Assembly: GCA_037962975.1 (NCBI GenBank)
Contig: CM075669.1
Coordinates: 193,820,501 to 193,884,500, forward strand
Source of the DNA: Clitoria ternatea
Taxonomy: Eukaryota; Streptophyta; Magnoliopsida; Fabales; Fabaceae
Direction: 5' to 3'
Length of the DNA stretch: 64,000 nt
Shown here: positions 22,241 through 33,607 of the stretch, piece after piece
Numbering within the stretch: position 1 is the stretch's first letter
Layout: each line of letters opens with the position of its first letter
Made by a program: the position numbers and the translations under genes
Notes under the pieces: model-generated
Database searches by the model: none
The model's input: the letters and a program-made list of their open reading frames with translations, nothing else
Told to the model about the DNA's origin: nothing

Positions 22241-25200
22241 ATCATTCCTTTTGCAGATATGTTTGAAATCAAGAACAAAAACTCTGTAATGGTATCTGGA
22301 CAGTGGATGCTCGTATCACATGACAGGAAAAAGGTCTATGTTCCTAGACTTGGAGAAATTTAAAGGAGGATCTGTCATATTTGGAGCGAACCAGATTGGA
22401 AGAATCATTGGGTTTGGAAAAGTGGGTAAATTTTCCTCACCTGTCATTCAAAATGTATTCCTTGTTGAAGGTCTGAAACAAAACTTACTGAGCATCAGTC
22501 AATTTTGTGACAGTGGCTACCAAGTTTCATTTGACAAGAATAAGTGTACGATCATCAATCATGATGGAACCATACTTTTTAAAGCAAACAGACATAATAA
22601 CCTTTATAAGGTAGACTTGAATGCACTAAATGATCAAAATGTAAAATGTCTATTTTCAAATTCTGAAGAAAGATGGATTTGGCATAAAAGGCTTGGACAT
22701 GTAAGTCTCAAACTTATTTCAAAACTTCACAGAAAGGATCTTGTCAAAGGATTAATTTACTTTAACAGCTCCCTACCCTGTGAAGCATGCCAAAGTGGAA
22801 AACAACACAGAACCTCTTTTAAAAACAAAGGTGTTGTTTTTACATCCAGACCTTTAGAATTAATACATTTGGATCTATTTGGTCCTTCTCAAGTACAAAG
22901 TCTGGCAGGAAAGAAATATGGATTTGTTATTATTGATGACTACACCAGATTAACATGGGTATACTTCCTAGCCCACAAGGATGAGTCCATAAAAGTATTT
23001 AAAATCTTTTGCAAGAAAGTTCAGAATGAGAAAGGATAATGTATTTGTACAATATGAAGTGATCATGGTAGAGAATTTAAAAATGAAATCTTTGAAAATT
23101 TCTACAATGAGTCTGGATTAACTCATAGTTTTTCCTCACCAAGAACTCCACAACAAAATGGAGTTATGGAAAGGAAAAACAGATCTCTGCAGGAAATGGC
23201 TAGAACCATGCTTCGTGAAAATAATCTTCCAAAATATTTTTTGGCCAAAGCTGTGAGTACTTCTTATTATATTCAAAACAGAGTTTTTATTAGACCAATA
23301 CTGAATAAGACTCCCTATGAATTATGGAAAGGTAGAAAACCAAGCATCTCATATTTTTATCCTTTTAGGTGCACCTGTTATATTCTGAATATCGAGGACT
23401 ATCTTGGAAAATTTGATTCAAAGTGTGACAAAGGTATATTCATGGGATACTCTACCACATCAAAATCCTATAGAGTATTTAATACTCAGACGCAAACCAT
23501 AGAAAAATCTATACATTTAAGATTTAATGACCTTTAAAAGACTGACAGGAGACTAGTAGATCTAGACTTTGATGATATAGGGATTCAGCAAGAGGAAGAG
23601 CAATCAACAGACCAACCTACTGAAAATGGTCAACCGAAATCAACAAATCCTAAAAAGTCTAAACAAGATCCACTCCCTGAACCTGAAAAGGCAAAAGATT
23701 GGAAATTCAAGTTTCATCATCCTTCAGACTTTATCATTGGAGATCAAGCTGCAGGAGTAAGGACCAGATCTAGCCTTCACAATCAATCAACAATCACTCT
23801 TATCTCAGAAGTAGAACCAAAAAATATTTTGGAAGCACTAAAGGATATGGATTGGATTCTTGCCATGCAAGAAGAACTCAACCAATTTGAAAGAAGTAAA
23901 GTGTGGACACTTGTTCCCAAACCCAAAGATAAAAGTATAATTGGTTCTAAGTAGGTATAGATTGGTAGCTCGGGGATATAACCAACAAGAAGGTATAAAT
24001 TTCACTATAACCTTTGCTCAAGTAGCCAGACTTGAGGCTATCAAGATACTTCTTACATTTATAGCTTTTAAAGGTATTACATTATACCAAATGGATGTAA
24101 AGAGTGCTTTTCTGAATGGTTTTATTGAAGAAGAAGTTTATGTAAAGTAGCCTCCTGGTTTGGAAGATATGTCTTTTCCCAACCATGTTTTTAAATTAAG
24201 TAAAGCATTGTCTGGTCTGAAACAAGCTCTAAGAGCCTGGTACCACAGACTCAGCTCATTTCTTATTTCAAAAGGCTTTACAAGAGGCCAAGTTAACAGA
24301 ACCCTATTCAGAAAAAGCTCTAAGAAACACTTTATTATTGTACAGATTTATGTGGATGATATTGTTTTTGGTGCTACTGATGATAGTCTGTGTAAAGATT
24401 TTTCAAAAATGATGCAAGCAGAATTCGAAATGAGTATGATGAGTGAACTTAAATTCTTCTTAGGCTTGCAAATTCAACAATCTAATGATGAAATTTTTAT
24501 TCATTAACAAAAGTACACAAAGGAACTATTCAAAAGTTTAAAATGGCTGATGCCAAGGCCATGAGTACTCTTATGCATCCCAACTGTACCATAAATAAAG
24601 ATGAGTCTCGTACATCAGTGGATCAGACCTTATGAGGAATGATTAGTTCACTCTTGTATCTTACATCCAGCAAACCTGACATAATATTTATTGTTTACGT
24701 ATGTGCAAGATATCAATCAGATTCCAAGGAATCATACTTGTCTACAGTGAAGAGGATTTTGAGATATCTTGTTGGAACCATTAACCTTGGGCTATTCTAC
24801 AAATGAACAGACTCTTTCTCCCTTTTTGGATTTTGTGATGTAGACTTTGTAGGTGATAGAGTTAATAGAAAAAGTACTAGTGGTGGATCTCATCTCTTAG
24901 GGAGCAACGTAATTTCATGGAGCAGCAAAAAGCAAAACTCCATTGCACTTTCAACTGCTGAAGTAGAATATATGTCTATAGTTAGGTGCTGTTCTCAACT
25001 CCTTTGGATCCAATATCAACTTGAAGATTACTCAATCAAAAAAGGAGAAATCCCAGTATTTTGTGATAATACAAGTGCAATAAACCTCTCCAAGAATCCT
25101 ATTCAGCACTCCAAAGCAAAGCATATTGAAGTAAAATATTACTTCATTCGTGACTATGTACAAAAAGGAACCTTGGATCTGAAATTCGTGGCTACAAATC

Positions 25201-25274
25201 ATCAATGGGTAGACATCTTCAGTAAGCCTCTGGCAGAGGCCAAGTTTAATTTTATTAAGCATAATTTAAATTAA
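22241..25274 (+). pseudogene. pol: Element F pol, decayed
   Basis: Copia pol in the expected order. The segment 22320-23039 has the gag_pre-integrase domain with WHKRLGHVSL..CEACQSGK and the integrase core HLDLFGPS. 23166-23537 is the rest of the integrase, after stops near 23037. 23941-24507 is RT with YVDDIVFGATD. RNase H is broken, with its end at 24972-25274 (CDNTSAINLSKN, then DIFSKPL). Stops and frameshifts are spread throughout. The leader has a pyrimidine tract and AG (CCTTTTGCAG near 22247-22256) at the gag/protease junction. Confidence 0.88.
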
Positions 25275-25596
25275 AAAATTATTGTCTAAGTAGTCTACTT
25301 CATGTATCAGTCTGATATAACTTGCATTGTTTGACTTCACACTACTGAGAGACTTACTTTATTAAATCATTTTCAGATTTTCTTTTTTAAAACATGGCAT
25401 CAGTTATCACATTTTAGTATAACCACTTTCTGAACGTGTTTTCTCTCTTTGTTTTCATGGAAAAAGTTTATTTATTAATCTCTCTTCACTTTCACTTTCC
25501 ACCATTTTTCCTCATACCTTTCTTTTCCCTCTTTAACTTCTCTTTCAAAAAACTTCTTCAACTTTCTAAAAACCCTCTTTTTATCACACTTAAGAA
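25275..25596 (+). other. Spacer between pol and extra ORF of F
   Basis: Non-coding and pyrimidine-rich near its end (TCTCTCTTCACTTTCAC-like), comparable to the leader before the third ORF of element A. No palindrome array is seen here. Confidence 0.5.
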
Positions 25597-25753
25597 ATGG
25601 CATACAAGGCATACGACATTGTTGAGTCCTCTGTCTTCAACCTCAAGCAGCATAAATTAAAAGGGCGTGATATCTCTGAGGAGCTAAATGGCACCAGATG
25701 GCCTCAGTGGACAAATCCAAGTTTCTTTTTCTTGGCACTCTTCAGGGAAAGTC
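25597..25753 (+). pseudogene. Element F extra ORF, N-terminal part (cut by E)
   Basis: ATG at 25597 opens 52 codons (start MAYKAYDIVESSVFNLKQHK) that run without a stop into element E. The coding continues after E at 36710. No family assigned. Confidence 0.6.
25749..25753. repeat. Target duplication of E, left copy
   Basis: AAGTC here and at 36705-36709 flanks element E exactly. Confidence 0.95.
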
Positions 25754-26728
25754 TGTAACATCCCCATTTTAATTAAAAGCAACTGAGTTAAATAACAAGT
25801 CAACAAGTCAACACCTCCCTTAATTTAATTAACTAAGAGTAACAGGATGATTAACGTGGAAGCATGGTGACATGGGCAGGATTATCACGTTTCCCCATCC
25901 TACCATACTGCACTCCACGCGGGTATTTATGTAGGTGAGGCCGTGCTCTTCACACAGAGAATTCCACAAACTCTCTTCATTCCTCTTGTTTTCTCTCTTG
26001 CCTTCTCCGCTCTCCAGTCCATCCCCTGCTTCGAGAACCAAGGTGACGGTGCTACAGTGGAGTGGAACTCCCCACACTTGAGAGGACGATCGACGAGTGA
26101 AGCAGCAGAGAGGAGAACCACCACCCAAGCAGGAAGAAATCCCTCAGAGTTTCGTAATTGGTAGGGGGAGTATCTTCTATCTTAAATGCATGGGTTATGA
26201 ACAGGTTTCGAGTGCAGATGCTTGCTATGTCCGTGCTCTGATGGTGTATTGCGTTGCATGTGAGTGTGTATAGTTTGGTTGCATGACGAGTGGGAAATGA
26301 GTGATTGCATGTTAACACCTTTCTCACAGATGTATGTGTTGCAGGATCTCAGTTTGCATGTTGAGTTGTGTTGATATGCATGTCCGACTGAAGCTACCCA
26401 AGTTATAGGAATGCATATGTTGATACGTCTGCTATAATAAATTGTTGCGTGTAGGAAATGCCTTCTTTAGAAGAATTATGATACTGTCTTACATCGAATG
26501 CATGATAGGTTGTGATTTTTAGAATGATGCATGTGTTGAATGAAGCTATAAACTGATTGCATGTCTTGGTCGAACGAAATATTATGGATATCTGGATATG
26601 GAATGATAACTGATTGCATGGCAGCTATATATATTGAGTCCGGATAATGTGTACTACGGATTGCATGGTATGTGTGTGTGCTTGAATGCGAGAATGCATG
26701 CATGAAACAAATGTTGTGCGTCGAATCC

Positions 26729-26991
26729 GCGTGTGGCGCATGTGATGCGTTGTGCTGTGAGCACGTAGTGTGTGACACTACCTTCGGTCATCCAGCGTGT
26801 GACGCTGTAAAATCCTTGAGTGTGACTCAAGGTAGCCCTTGAGTGGACTCGGGCTGTCTGTGAACACCGCCGTTGGCGCTGTGAGCGTTGGTGTCACCTG
26901 TGGACAAACGGTTGGGTACCTGTAAAACGGCCAAGCAGCTGTGAGCTGATCTGATAGCTGTGAGCTATGTATAAAAAAGGCTGTGATGCCT
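26729..26991 (+). repeat. Array of TGTGA-loop hairpins, 5' LTR of E
   Basis: At least nine short inverted repeats with different stems share the loop TGTGA or TGTGG. Examples are GTGC/GCAC (26752-26764), GTAGTG/CACTAC (26765-26781), CAGCG/CGCTG (26793-26807), CCTTGAG/CTCAAGG (26814-26832), GGCGC/GCGTT (26875-26889), CAGC/GCTG (26936-26948), ATAGC/GCTAT (26954-26968) and AGGC/GCCT (26978-26991). The probable TATA box lies between the last two. The whole array is repeated in the 3' LTR. Confidence 0.9.
26970..26978 (+). promoter_or_regulatory. Probable TATA box of element E LTR
   Basis: TATAAAAAA follows most of the hairpin array. Assigned from motif and position; no transcript data are available. 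Confidence 0.4.
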
Positions 26992-27571
26992 ACGTTGCAA
27001 CGTCGGACCGATACACACGATGCGGAACCAAGTGAAATCTTCTGTGCTTATCATTGTTAATATTACTACTACTGTTAATGTTGTTGAAATTGATTTTTTT
27101 ATCATGTTGTACATATATGTATTGTTGTGTAATTGGCAGATAACCTGGGTCGGTATCTATCATTTAAAATTTAAGATGCTCACCCCTGCAGTGGCCATTT
27201 TTCAGTGAATGTCTCTCGTGATGAGGACCAGAAGCAGAGCTGGAACGCTGGGCGAAGTGCTGATGCATTTGGAAGGCTTAATTAATATGATGTTAGATTA
27301 AGTCCTGACTGGTTCATGTCGGATGTTAGTGTTTTGGGATAAATAGAACCTTATTGACAAGGAGAAATCCAATTTTGTGTTTGTAAATATTGACGTATGC
27401 TCTCATTATTATATATATATGGATGTATGGTTTCGTATGTGACATGCTATGTGCTACCTTGTTTCATGCTTGTGCTTTATTGAATACGCAGGGACGGCAT
27501 GATTTAGCAGGTTATAGCCAAGTCTAAGTGAATTATGAGTTGTCTCTAGGAAGACTTATGTCGGATACGTT

Positions 27572-28629
27572 GGGCAGAGTCGTACCCCGCCCGAAGTATG
27601 GGAGCAATTCGCCCAAGCGTGAGGACTCGCGCTGAAGCGAGTAATTATCAGAGTGAGATACCGCCCATTATCCTTTCCTATCCGTTGTGATGCTAATGCA
27701 ATCCAGACTCCGGTGTTGACCTCTGTTTTGGGCGTTGTAGTTGAGCCCGCCCAGGCGTCGTCATAAATAGTTGAGTTTGGTGGAATAGGTTCGGCCCTTC
27801 CTTCCACCACAACCTACTACCGCATACGTACCTTGTAACTTCCCATTTTTCTGAGCGAAGTGCGAGCGTGAGGATTTACCTAGTGAACCCTTGTCCATAT
27901 CCGATTGAGGAATTACCTTGTGTTTGTGTGGAGAGGCGTTGTGCTGACCTCGTTTAGGCGGTGTCATACCTCGCCCAAGTAACTAGGACGGTTCGCTCAA
28001 GCGCGTGGGACCATGCTGAAGCAAGCAGATATCAACTTGAGACTTCGCCTATGTACCTTCCTCCTCCTTGTCGCATTATTCTGCCGCGCAGGGCGGTGTT
28101 GGACATCGTCTGAGTAAGTGAATGTTGTGATGTAGTCCGTCCAGGTGTTGTTGTGCCTTGCCGAACTGGACGGCGGTGTAATCACTTCCTCTTTTCTTCA
28201 CAAATTACTCCTGCATATGTATATCTCTCTTCTTCTTCCCTGTCCTCTGAAGCTGAACGTCCAGCGTTCTCTGAGAAAGGATCCGCCCGTAGGAGCGAAT
28301 AGACGCTAATGTAAGGTTTACTTGAAGAGTTTCTCATCTGATGTTGCATTGTCACACATCGTTTAGGCGGTGTGAGACAGCGATTGAGCGGGTCACCTTC
28401 GCCATGGAGTCCGCCCAGGACACACATACCCCGCCTAGCCAAGTAGGATGATTCGAACTCCGCCCTTCTACCGAATGCTACGCGTGTGAATGTATTAACA
28501 TCTTTCCTTAGCTATTTCCTCCTATTGAGTGACCAGTGTTATTCGAAGGAAAGCTTCCTTGTGAAATTCCCTCTATCCGCTGCTGCATTACCTTACTCCG
28601 CCTAGACGGTGTCAGACCCCGTCTAAGCG
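27572..28629. repeat. CGCC/GGCG palindrome-rich tract, 5' LTR of E
   Basis: Scattered inverted motifs of the form CGCYYRRGCG, such as CGCGCTGAAGCGAG near 27623, CCGCCCAGGCGTCG near 27749, CGTTTAGGCGG near 27951 and 28349, and CCGCCTAGACGG paired with CGTCTAAGCG at 28599-28629. They are less regular than the CTCGCTTGAGCGAG arrays of G and H but have the same core form. Confidence 0.65.
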
Positions 28630-28853
28630 AACAAACGGTGTTGTGTAATCCGCCCTGGTGCTGGCGTGTTACGATAAACACATTGAGCCGGCCCCAGTTT
28701 TAGCTTCTCTGTAGGTTGCTAAATGCGTGTGAATGCTCTTCATTCTTCCCTTGCCTGCTTCCCTCTATATCGAATAATACGTGACTGTTTTTGTGAAAAA
28801 TTTTCTCATATTTCTGGAATTTATTAGTTGCAAAGAAATAAGGTGTTACATTT

Positions 28854-28865
28854 TGGTATCAGAGC
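28854..28865 (+). promoter_or_regulatory. Primer-binding site of element E
   Basis: TGGTATCAGAGC, perfect initiator-Met primer site, three bases after the LTR. Confidence 0.95.
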
Positions 28866-29132
28866 GGACCAAAAGGTCCAAGGCCAAGGTATGCTTACCG
28901 AGTGTAAGCGGTTGTGTGTGTTATTGTGATTGAATGGTTGAAAATTGTTCTGATGCTAGTTGAACTTGATTGATGTTGACTTGAGGACAAGAGGTTGTTT
29001 TCCCCTGGTCCGATTGTGTATAACTTAGACGAATGACATAATGTGCTAACCTATTAATTGTTAGACTAATAACCAGACCGGTAGTAAGTGGCTCCGTATA
29101 CTTATCCTTAAATGTCAATTTCAGGATAAGGA

Positions 29133-32100
29133 ATGGCGCATCGTCAAAGTATGGAGGCTATAGCCACGGCATTCCAACGCTTTGCGGATGTGTTTGAAAG
29201 GCAGGGCCAGCCTCGAGCTGAGGAGGGCTAAGTAATGGACCGCTTCTTAAAGAGGAAGCCGAGTGAATTCTTAGGAGGACGGAACCCTGAGGCGGCGTTT
29301 AAGTAGACTCAGGAACTCGAAAGGATTTTTGGGGGTCTTCGCTGTACCGAGGCCCAGAAGGTAGAATGTGCAGTGTACATGCTGCGAGATGAAGCGGAGA
29401 ACTGGTGGAAAATAGCCAGAAGCCGATTCCCCGAAGATGATAATCAACTGACGTGGAACGATTTCAAGGCCTGCTTCTTAGACAAATACTTTCCCGACAC
29501 AGTGAGGAGTCGGAAAGAGCTGGAGTTTATGGAGTTAAAACAGGGCTCCATGACTGTGGAAGAATACGCGACCAGATTTGAGGAATTGTGCCTATTCTAT
29601 CCGCCCTTCCAGCAGCCAGGAACAGAGAACTCTAAGTGCCTTAAGTTTGAGAACGGATTGAGATCGGATATTAAGAGGGCCTGCAGATACCACGAAATAC
29701 GGAGTTTCCCTGCACTAGTGAACAAATGTAGAATATTTGAGGAGGATGACAAGGCCCATTCGAGCCAGAGCAGCAGAAACCACTATTCCCTGAGGTCCCA
29801 ACGACCTCGTTTCAAAAAGCCAAGCAATGCCGGTAGGAACAAGCCTTTTTCCAGATATGAAGGACGGAATCAACCTGGAAGACGACCAGTGGTAGGAGAC
29901 AGAAGGTGTTCCAAGTGTGGAGGAAACCACTTTGTCAGAGATTGTAAGGATGATGGTGATGTAGTGTGCTTTCACTGCAACAAGAGGGGACACATCCGCC
30001 CCGACTGCCCCCAACTACACCAAGCAGACGTTAATGTGCGTCAAGGAAGATTTCAAGAAAGGAACCGAGTGAACGATGACCAACGTCCTGGTAGCAGAGG
30101 CAACGGAGCCAGAGGAGATGGGATGCGAGGGAGGAATACCGGCCCAACAGCGACAGGAAGGATCTACACCATCAACGCAGAGGATGTTGCACCAGCAAAC
30201 GATCTAGTACAATGTAAGTGCTCACTTGGAATGAATACGCTTAATGTTGTTTTCGATTCGGGAGCTACCCATTCTTTTATAGCTGATGAGTACGTAGAAC
30301 GGTTGAAGTTACCAACTGTGTCTATGGATCGGACTTTGGAAGTGGCCAGCCCCACTGGCGCTAATGTGTTCACATCGTCAATATGCAAAAATGTAGCATT
30401 TGAGTTGTATGATCGGTGTTTCACCTTCGATCTGATTTGCATGCCCTTAAAGGGTCTGGACATCGTACTCGGAATAGATTGGCTTTCAGCCAATAAGGTA
30501 TTAGTAGATTGTAGAAACCGAGAGATAGTTTTTCCGAAACAGCCCACTGTGAATGACACAGCACCAGATATAACCCAACTATTTATGATGCTTTGTCTAA
30601 CCAAAGATGAGAGTGAGACCCTAGTGAACGAAATTCCGGTTGTCTGCGAATTCCCAGAAGTGTTCCCAGAAGACGTTCCGAGTGTGCCTCCCAATAGAGA
30701 AGTTGAATTCTCTATAGACTTGATCCCTGGAGCCGAACCGGTCTCCAGTGCACCCTACAGAATGTCCTCAACTGAATTGGTAGAGTTGAAGAAACAAGTG
30801 GATGAGTTACTTGAGAAGCAGTTCATTAGACCAAGTGTGTCACCATGGGGCGCACCTGTGCTACTTGTTAAGAAGAAGGATGGCAGCATGAGACTTTGTA
30901 TAGATTATCGACAGCTTAATAAACTTACAATCAAGAATCGATACCCACTGCCTAGAATTGATGATTTAATTGATCAGCTGCGTGGAGCCTCAGTCTTCTC
31001 GAAAATTGATCTACGATCGGGATATCACCAAATCTGAGTGAAGGACTCGGACATTCCTAAAACTGCTTTTAGGACTCGGTATGGTCACTACGAGTATGTA
31101 GTGATGCCGTTCGGTGTGACCAACGCCCCTGCTGTTTTCATGAATTACATGAACAGCATATTCTACTCCTTCTTAGATCGGTTTGTTGTTGTCTTCATCG
31201 ATGACATTCTAATTTACTCTAAGACGTCTGAGGAGCATGAAGGATATCTCAGAGCGGTACTCCAAGTGTTGAAGGAGAAACAATTGTTTGCAAAGCTCTC
31301 GAAGTACGAATTCTAGATGGATGAGATCCATTTCCTCGGGCATGTGATCTCCGAGCGAGGCGTGTCGGTGGATCCTGCGAAGGTAGCTGCTGTAATAGCA
31401 TGGGAGAGGCCCAGGTCGGTCTCGGAAATAAGAAGTTTTATGGGCTTGGCAGGTTACTATAGGAGGTTCATTGAAGGTTTTTCTAAATTGGCATTACCCC
31501 TGACTAAATTGACTAGGAAAAATGTTCCTTTCGTGTGGAGTCCCGAGTGTGAGAACAGCTTCCAAGAGCTGAAGAATAAGTTGACGACTGCTCCGGTGTT
31601 GGCATTACCTGAGTTACAAGAAAGCTTCGTGGTCTATTGTGACGCGTCCGGACTCGGATTAGGGTGTGTACTCATGCAGAAAGATCGAGTGATAGCATAT
31701 GCCTCTCGACAATTGAGACCCCACGAGCAACATTATCCGACCCATGACTTGGAGCTGGCAGCAGTAGTTTTTGCATTGAAAATCTGGAGGCATTACTTGT
31801 ACGGGTCCAAATTTGAAGTGTACAGCGATCATAAGAGCCTCAAATACCTATTTGACCAAAAAGAGCTGAACATGAGGCAGAGAAGATGGATTGAGTTTTT
31901 AAAAGACTATGATTTCGAGTTAAAATACCACCCAGGTAAGGCAAACGTCGTGGCCGACGCATTGAGTCGAAAATCCCTCCATATGGCAGCCATGATGGCA
32001 AAAGAAGTAGAGTTGTTGGAGCGGTTCCGAGACATGAACTTGCATGTTGACACCCCTTCCTCTCAGAAAATGACAATAGGTACGTTGAGGATTGCCAATG

Positions 32101-33530
32101 AATTCTTAAAATCTGTGTACGGGCAGCAACAGGCAGACTCTTACCTAGCTGAAATGAAGGAAATTCAGGCCAAAGGAAAAGATTTATCCTTGACCGAGGG
32201 GTCAGATGGGATCTTCCGGGTGAGAGACAGAATATACATACCAAGTGAAGGAAGATTGAGAAGAATGGTGCTTGATGAAGCCCACAAAAGCCTACTCAGC
32301 ATTCACCCAGGAACCACGAAAATGTACCACGACTTGAGGAAACAGTTCTGGTGGCCCGGACTAAAGAAGGATGTGGCGGAGTACGTGGCCCGGTGTATCA
32401 CTTGTCAGAAATCGAAGGTAGAGCACCAAAAACCGTACAGTGCAATGCAACCTCTAGAGATCCCCGCGTGGAAATGGGACTCGATTGCGATGGATTTCAT
32501 CATGGGATTACCTAAAAACCGAGCGGGCCATGATGCAATTTGGGTCATTGTTGACCGATTGACGAAGAGTGCACACTTCTTACCTGTAAATATGAAGTAC
32601 CCATTGCATAAGTTGGCTAGGATTTACATTCAAGAAGTTATCCGACTGCATGGCATACCTACTTCCATCGTATCAGATAGGGACCCTAGGTTTACGTCCA
32701 GGTTCTGGACCAGCCTGCATCAAGAATTGGGGATGAAGCTTTGGCTTAGTTCTGCCTACCACCCCCAATCGGATGGACAATCCGAGTGAACAATCCAGAG
32801 TCTAGAAGACTTATTGAGAGCGTGTGTATTAGAGCATGGTGGGGACTGGGAGCAGTACCTTCCCTTGATCGAGTTTACGTACAACAACAGCCATCATCAC
32901 AGCATTGGCATGGCACCTTACGAGGCATTATATGGGCGTAGATGCCGAACCCCACTCTGCTGGTCAGAAACAGGTGAAAGTCTACTATTGGGACCAGACA
33001 TCGTGAAGCAAACCACAGAACAGATCCGAGTGATAAGGGAGAAGATGAAAGCATCACAAGACAGGCAGAAGAGCTACCATGACAAACGCATCAAGCCATT
33101 GGAATTTTCAGTCGGAGATCGAGTGTTTCTGAGAACCTCTCAGAGTAAAGGAGTTGGACGAGCCTTAAAAAGTGGGAAGTTAAGCCCTCGATACATTGGA
33201 CCTTACGAGGTGTTAGAACGGATCGGCCCCGTAGCATACCACATCGCATTACCAACCCACTTGTCCCGATTGCACGACGTATTTCATGTGTCCCAACTAA
33301 GAAAGTATTTACATGACCCCAGCCACACGATGCCTGACGATGAAGTAGAGATCAAAGAAGACCTGACCACTGTGACTACACCGATTGGAATCATGGACCG
33401 ATCGGTAAAACGCTTAAGAAACAAGAACGTAAGGCTGGTTAAGGTGGAGTGGCAGCAAGGCAAGACCACCTCCTGCACGTGGGAACGTGAAGATGCCATA
33501 AGACAGCAGTACCCCGAGTTGTTCATTTAG
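29133..33530 (+). pseudogene. gag-pol: Element E gag-pol polyprotein, five in-frame stops
   Basis: One 1466-codon frame with no frameshift. In order: retrotransposon gag domain (about codons 30-200); two zinc knuckles (CSKCGGNHFVRDC and CFHCNKRGHIRPDC, near 258-295); aspartic protease FDSGATHSFI (about 374); RT with VFIDDILIYS (about 688); RNase H with YCDASGLGLG (about 836) and SDHKSLKYL; integrase zinc domain with H..H and CITCQKSK; integrase core with MDFIMGLP (about 1120) and SDRDPRF; chromodomain-like end. Stops: TAA 29229-29231, TAG 29304-29306, TGA 31035-31037, TAG 31314-31316, TGA 32787-32789 (codons 33, 58, 635, 728, 1219). The ATG at 29133 fits the family start. Length is full for Tekay. 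Confidence 0.95.
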
Positions 33531-33607
33531 GTGAGTTACCAACCAAAGCTTCATATGAATTACCAACTGAATTTCGGGGACGAAATTCTTTTCAAGTGGG
33601 GGAGAAC
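33531..33607 (+). other. Element E 3' end with polypurine tract
   Basis: Short non-coding stretch with the gypsy hallmark TTTCGGGGACGAAATTC near 33571, then AAGTGGGGGAGAAC (33594-33607), the polypurine tract abutting the 3' LTR. Confidence 0.9.

Larger units (their letters stand above)
25754..28850 (+). repeat. Element E 5' LTR
   Basis: 3097 bp. From left to right: U3 start TGTAACATCCCC, pyrimidine-rich stretch near 25970, a TGTGA-loop hairpin array (26729-26991) with TATAAAAAA at 26970 inside it, then a long GC-richer tract with CGCC/GGCG motifs (27572-28629), ending AGGTGTTACA. No gene in it. Confidence 0.95.

Noticed and set aside
25829..26327. Several overlapping minus- and plus-strand open frames in the 5' LTR of E, seen again at 33683-34181
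   Set aside because: They lie in U3 of an LTR, overlap on both strands, contain no known domain, and the two copies exist only because LTRs are duplicated.
27556..28442. Minus-strand open frames of 60-90 codons in the LTR of E (also at 35410-36296)
   Set aside because: GC-rich palindrome tract gives open frames by composition. No start context or domain, and they are interrupted relative to one another.
30164..30694. 176-codon minus-strand frame inside E
   Set aside because: Shadow of the protease region of the intact plus-strand gag-pol frame.
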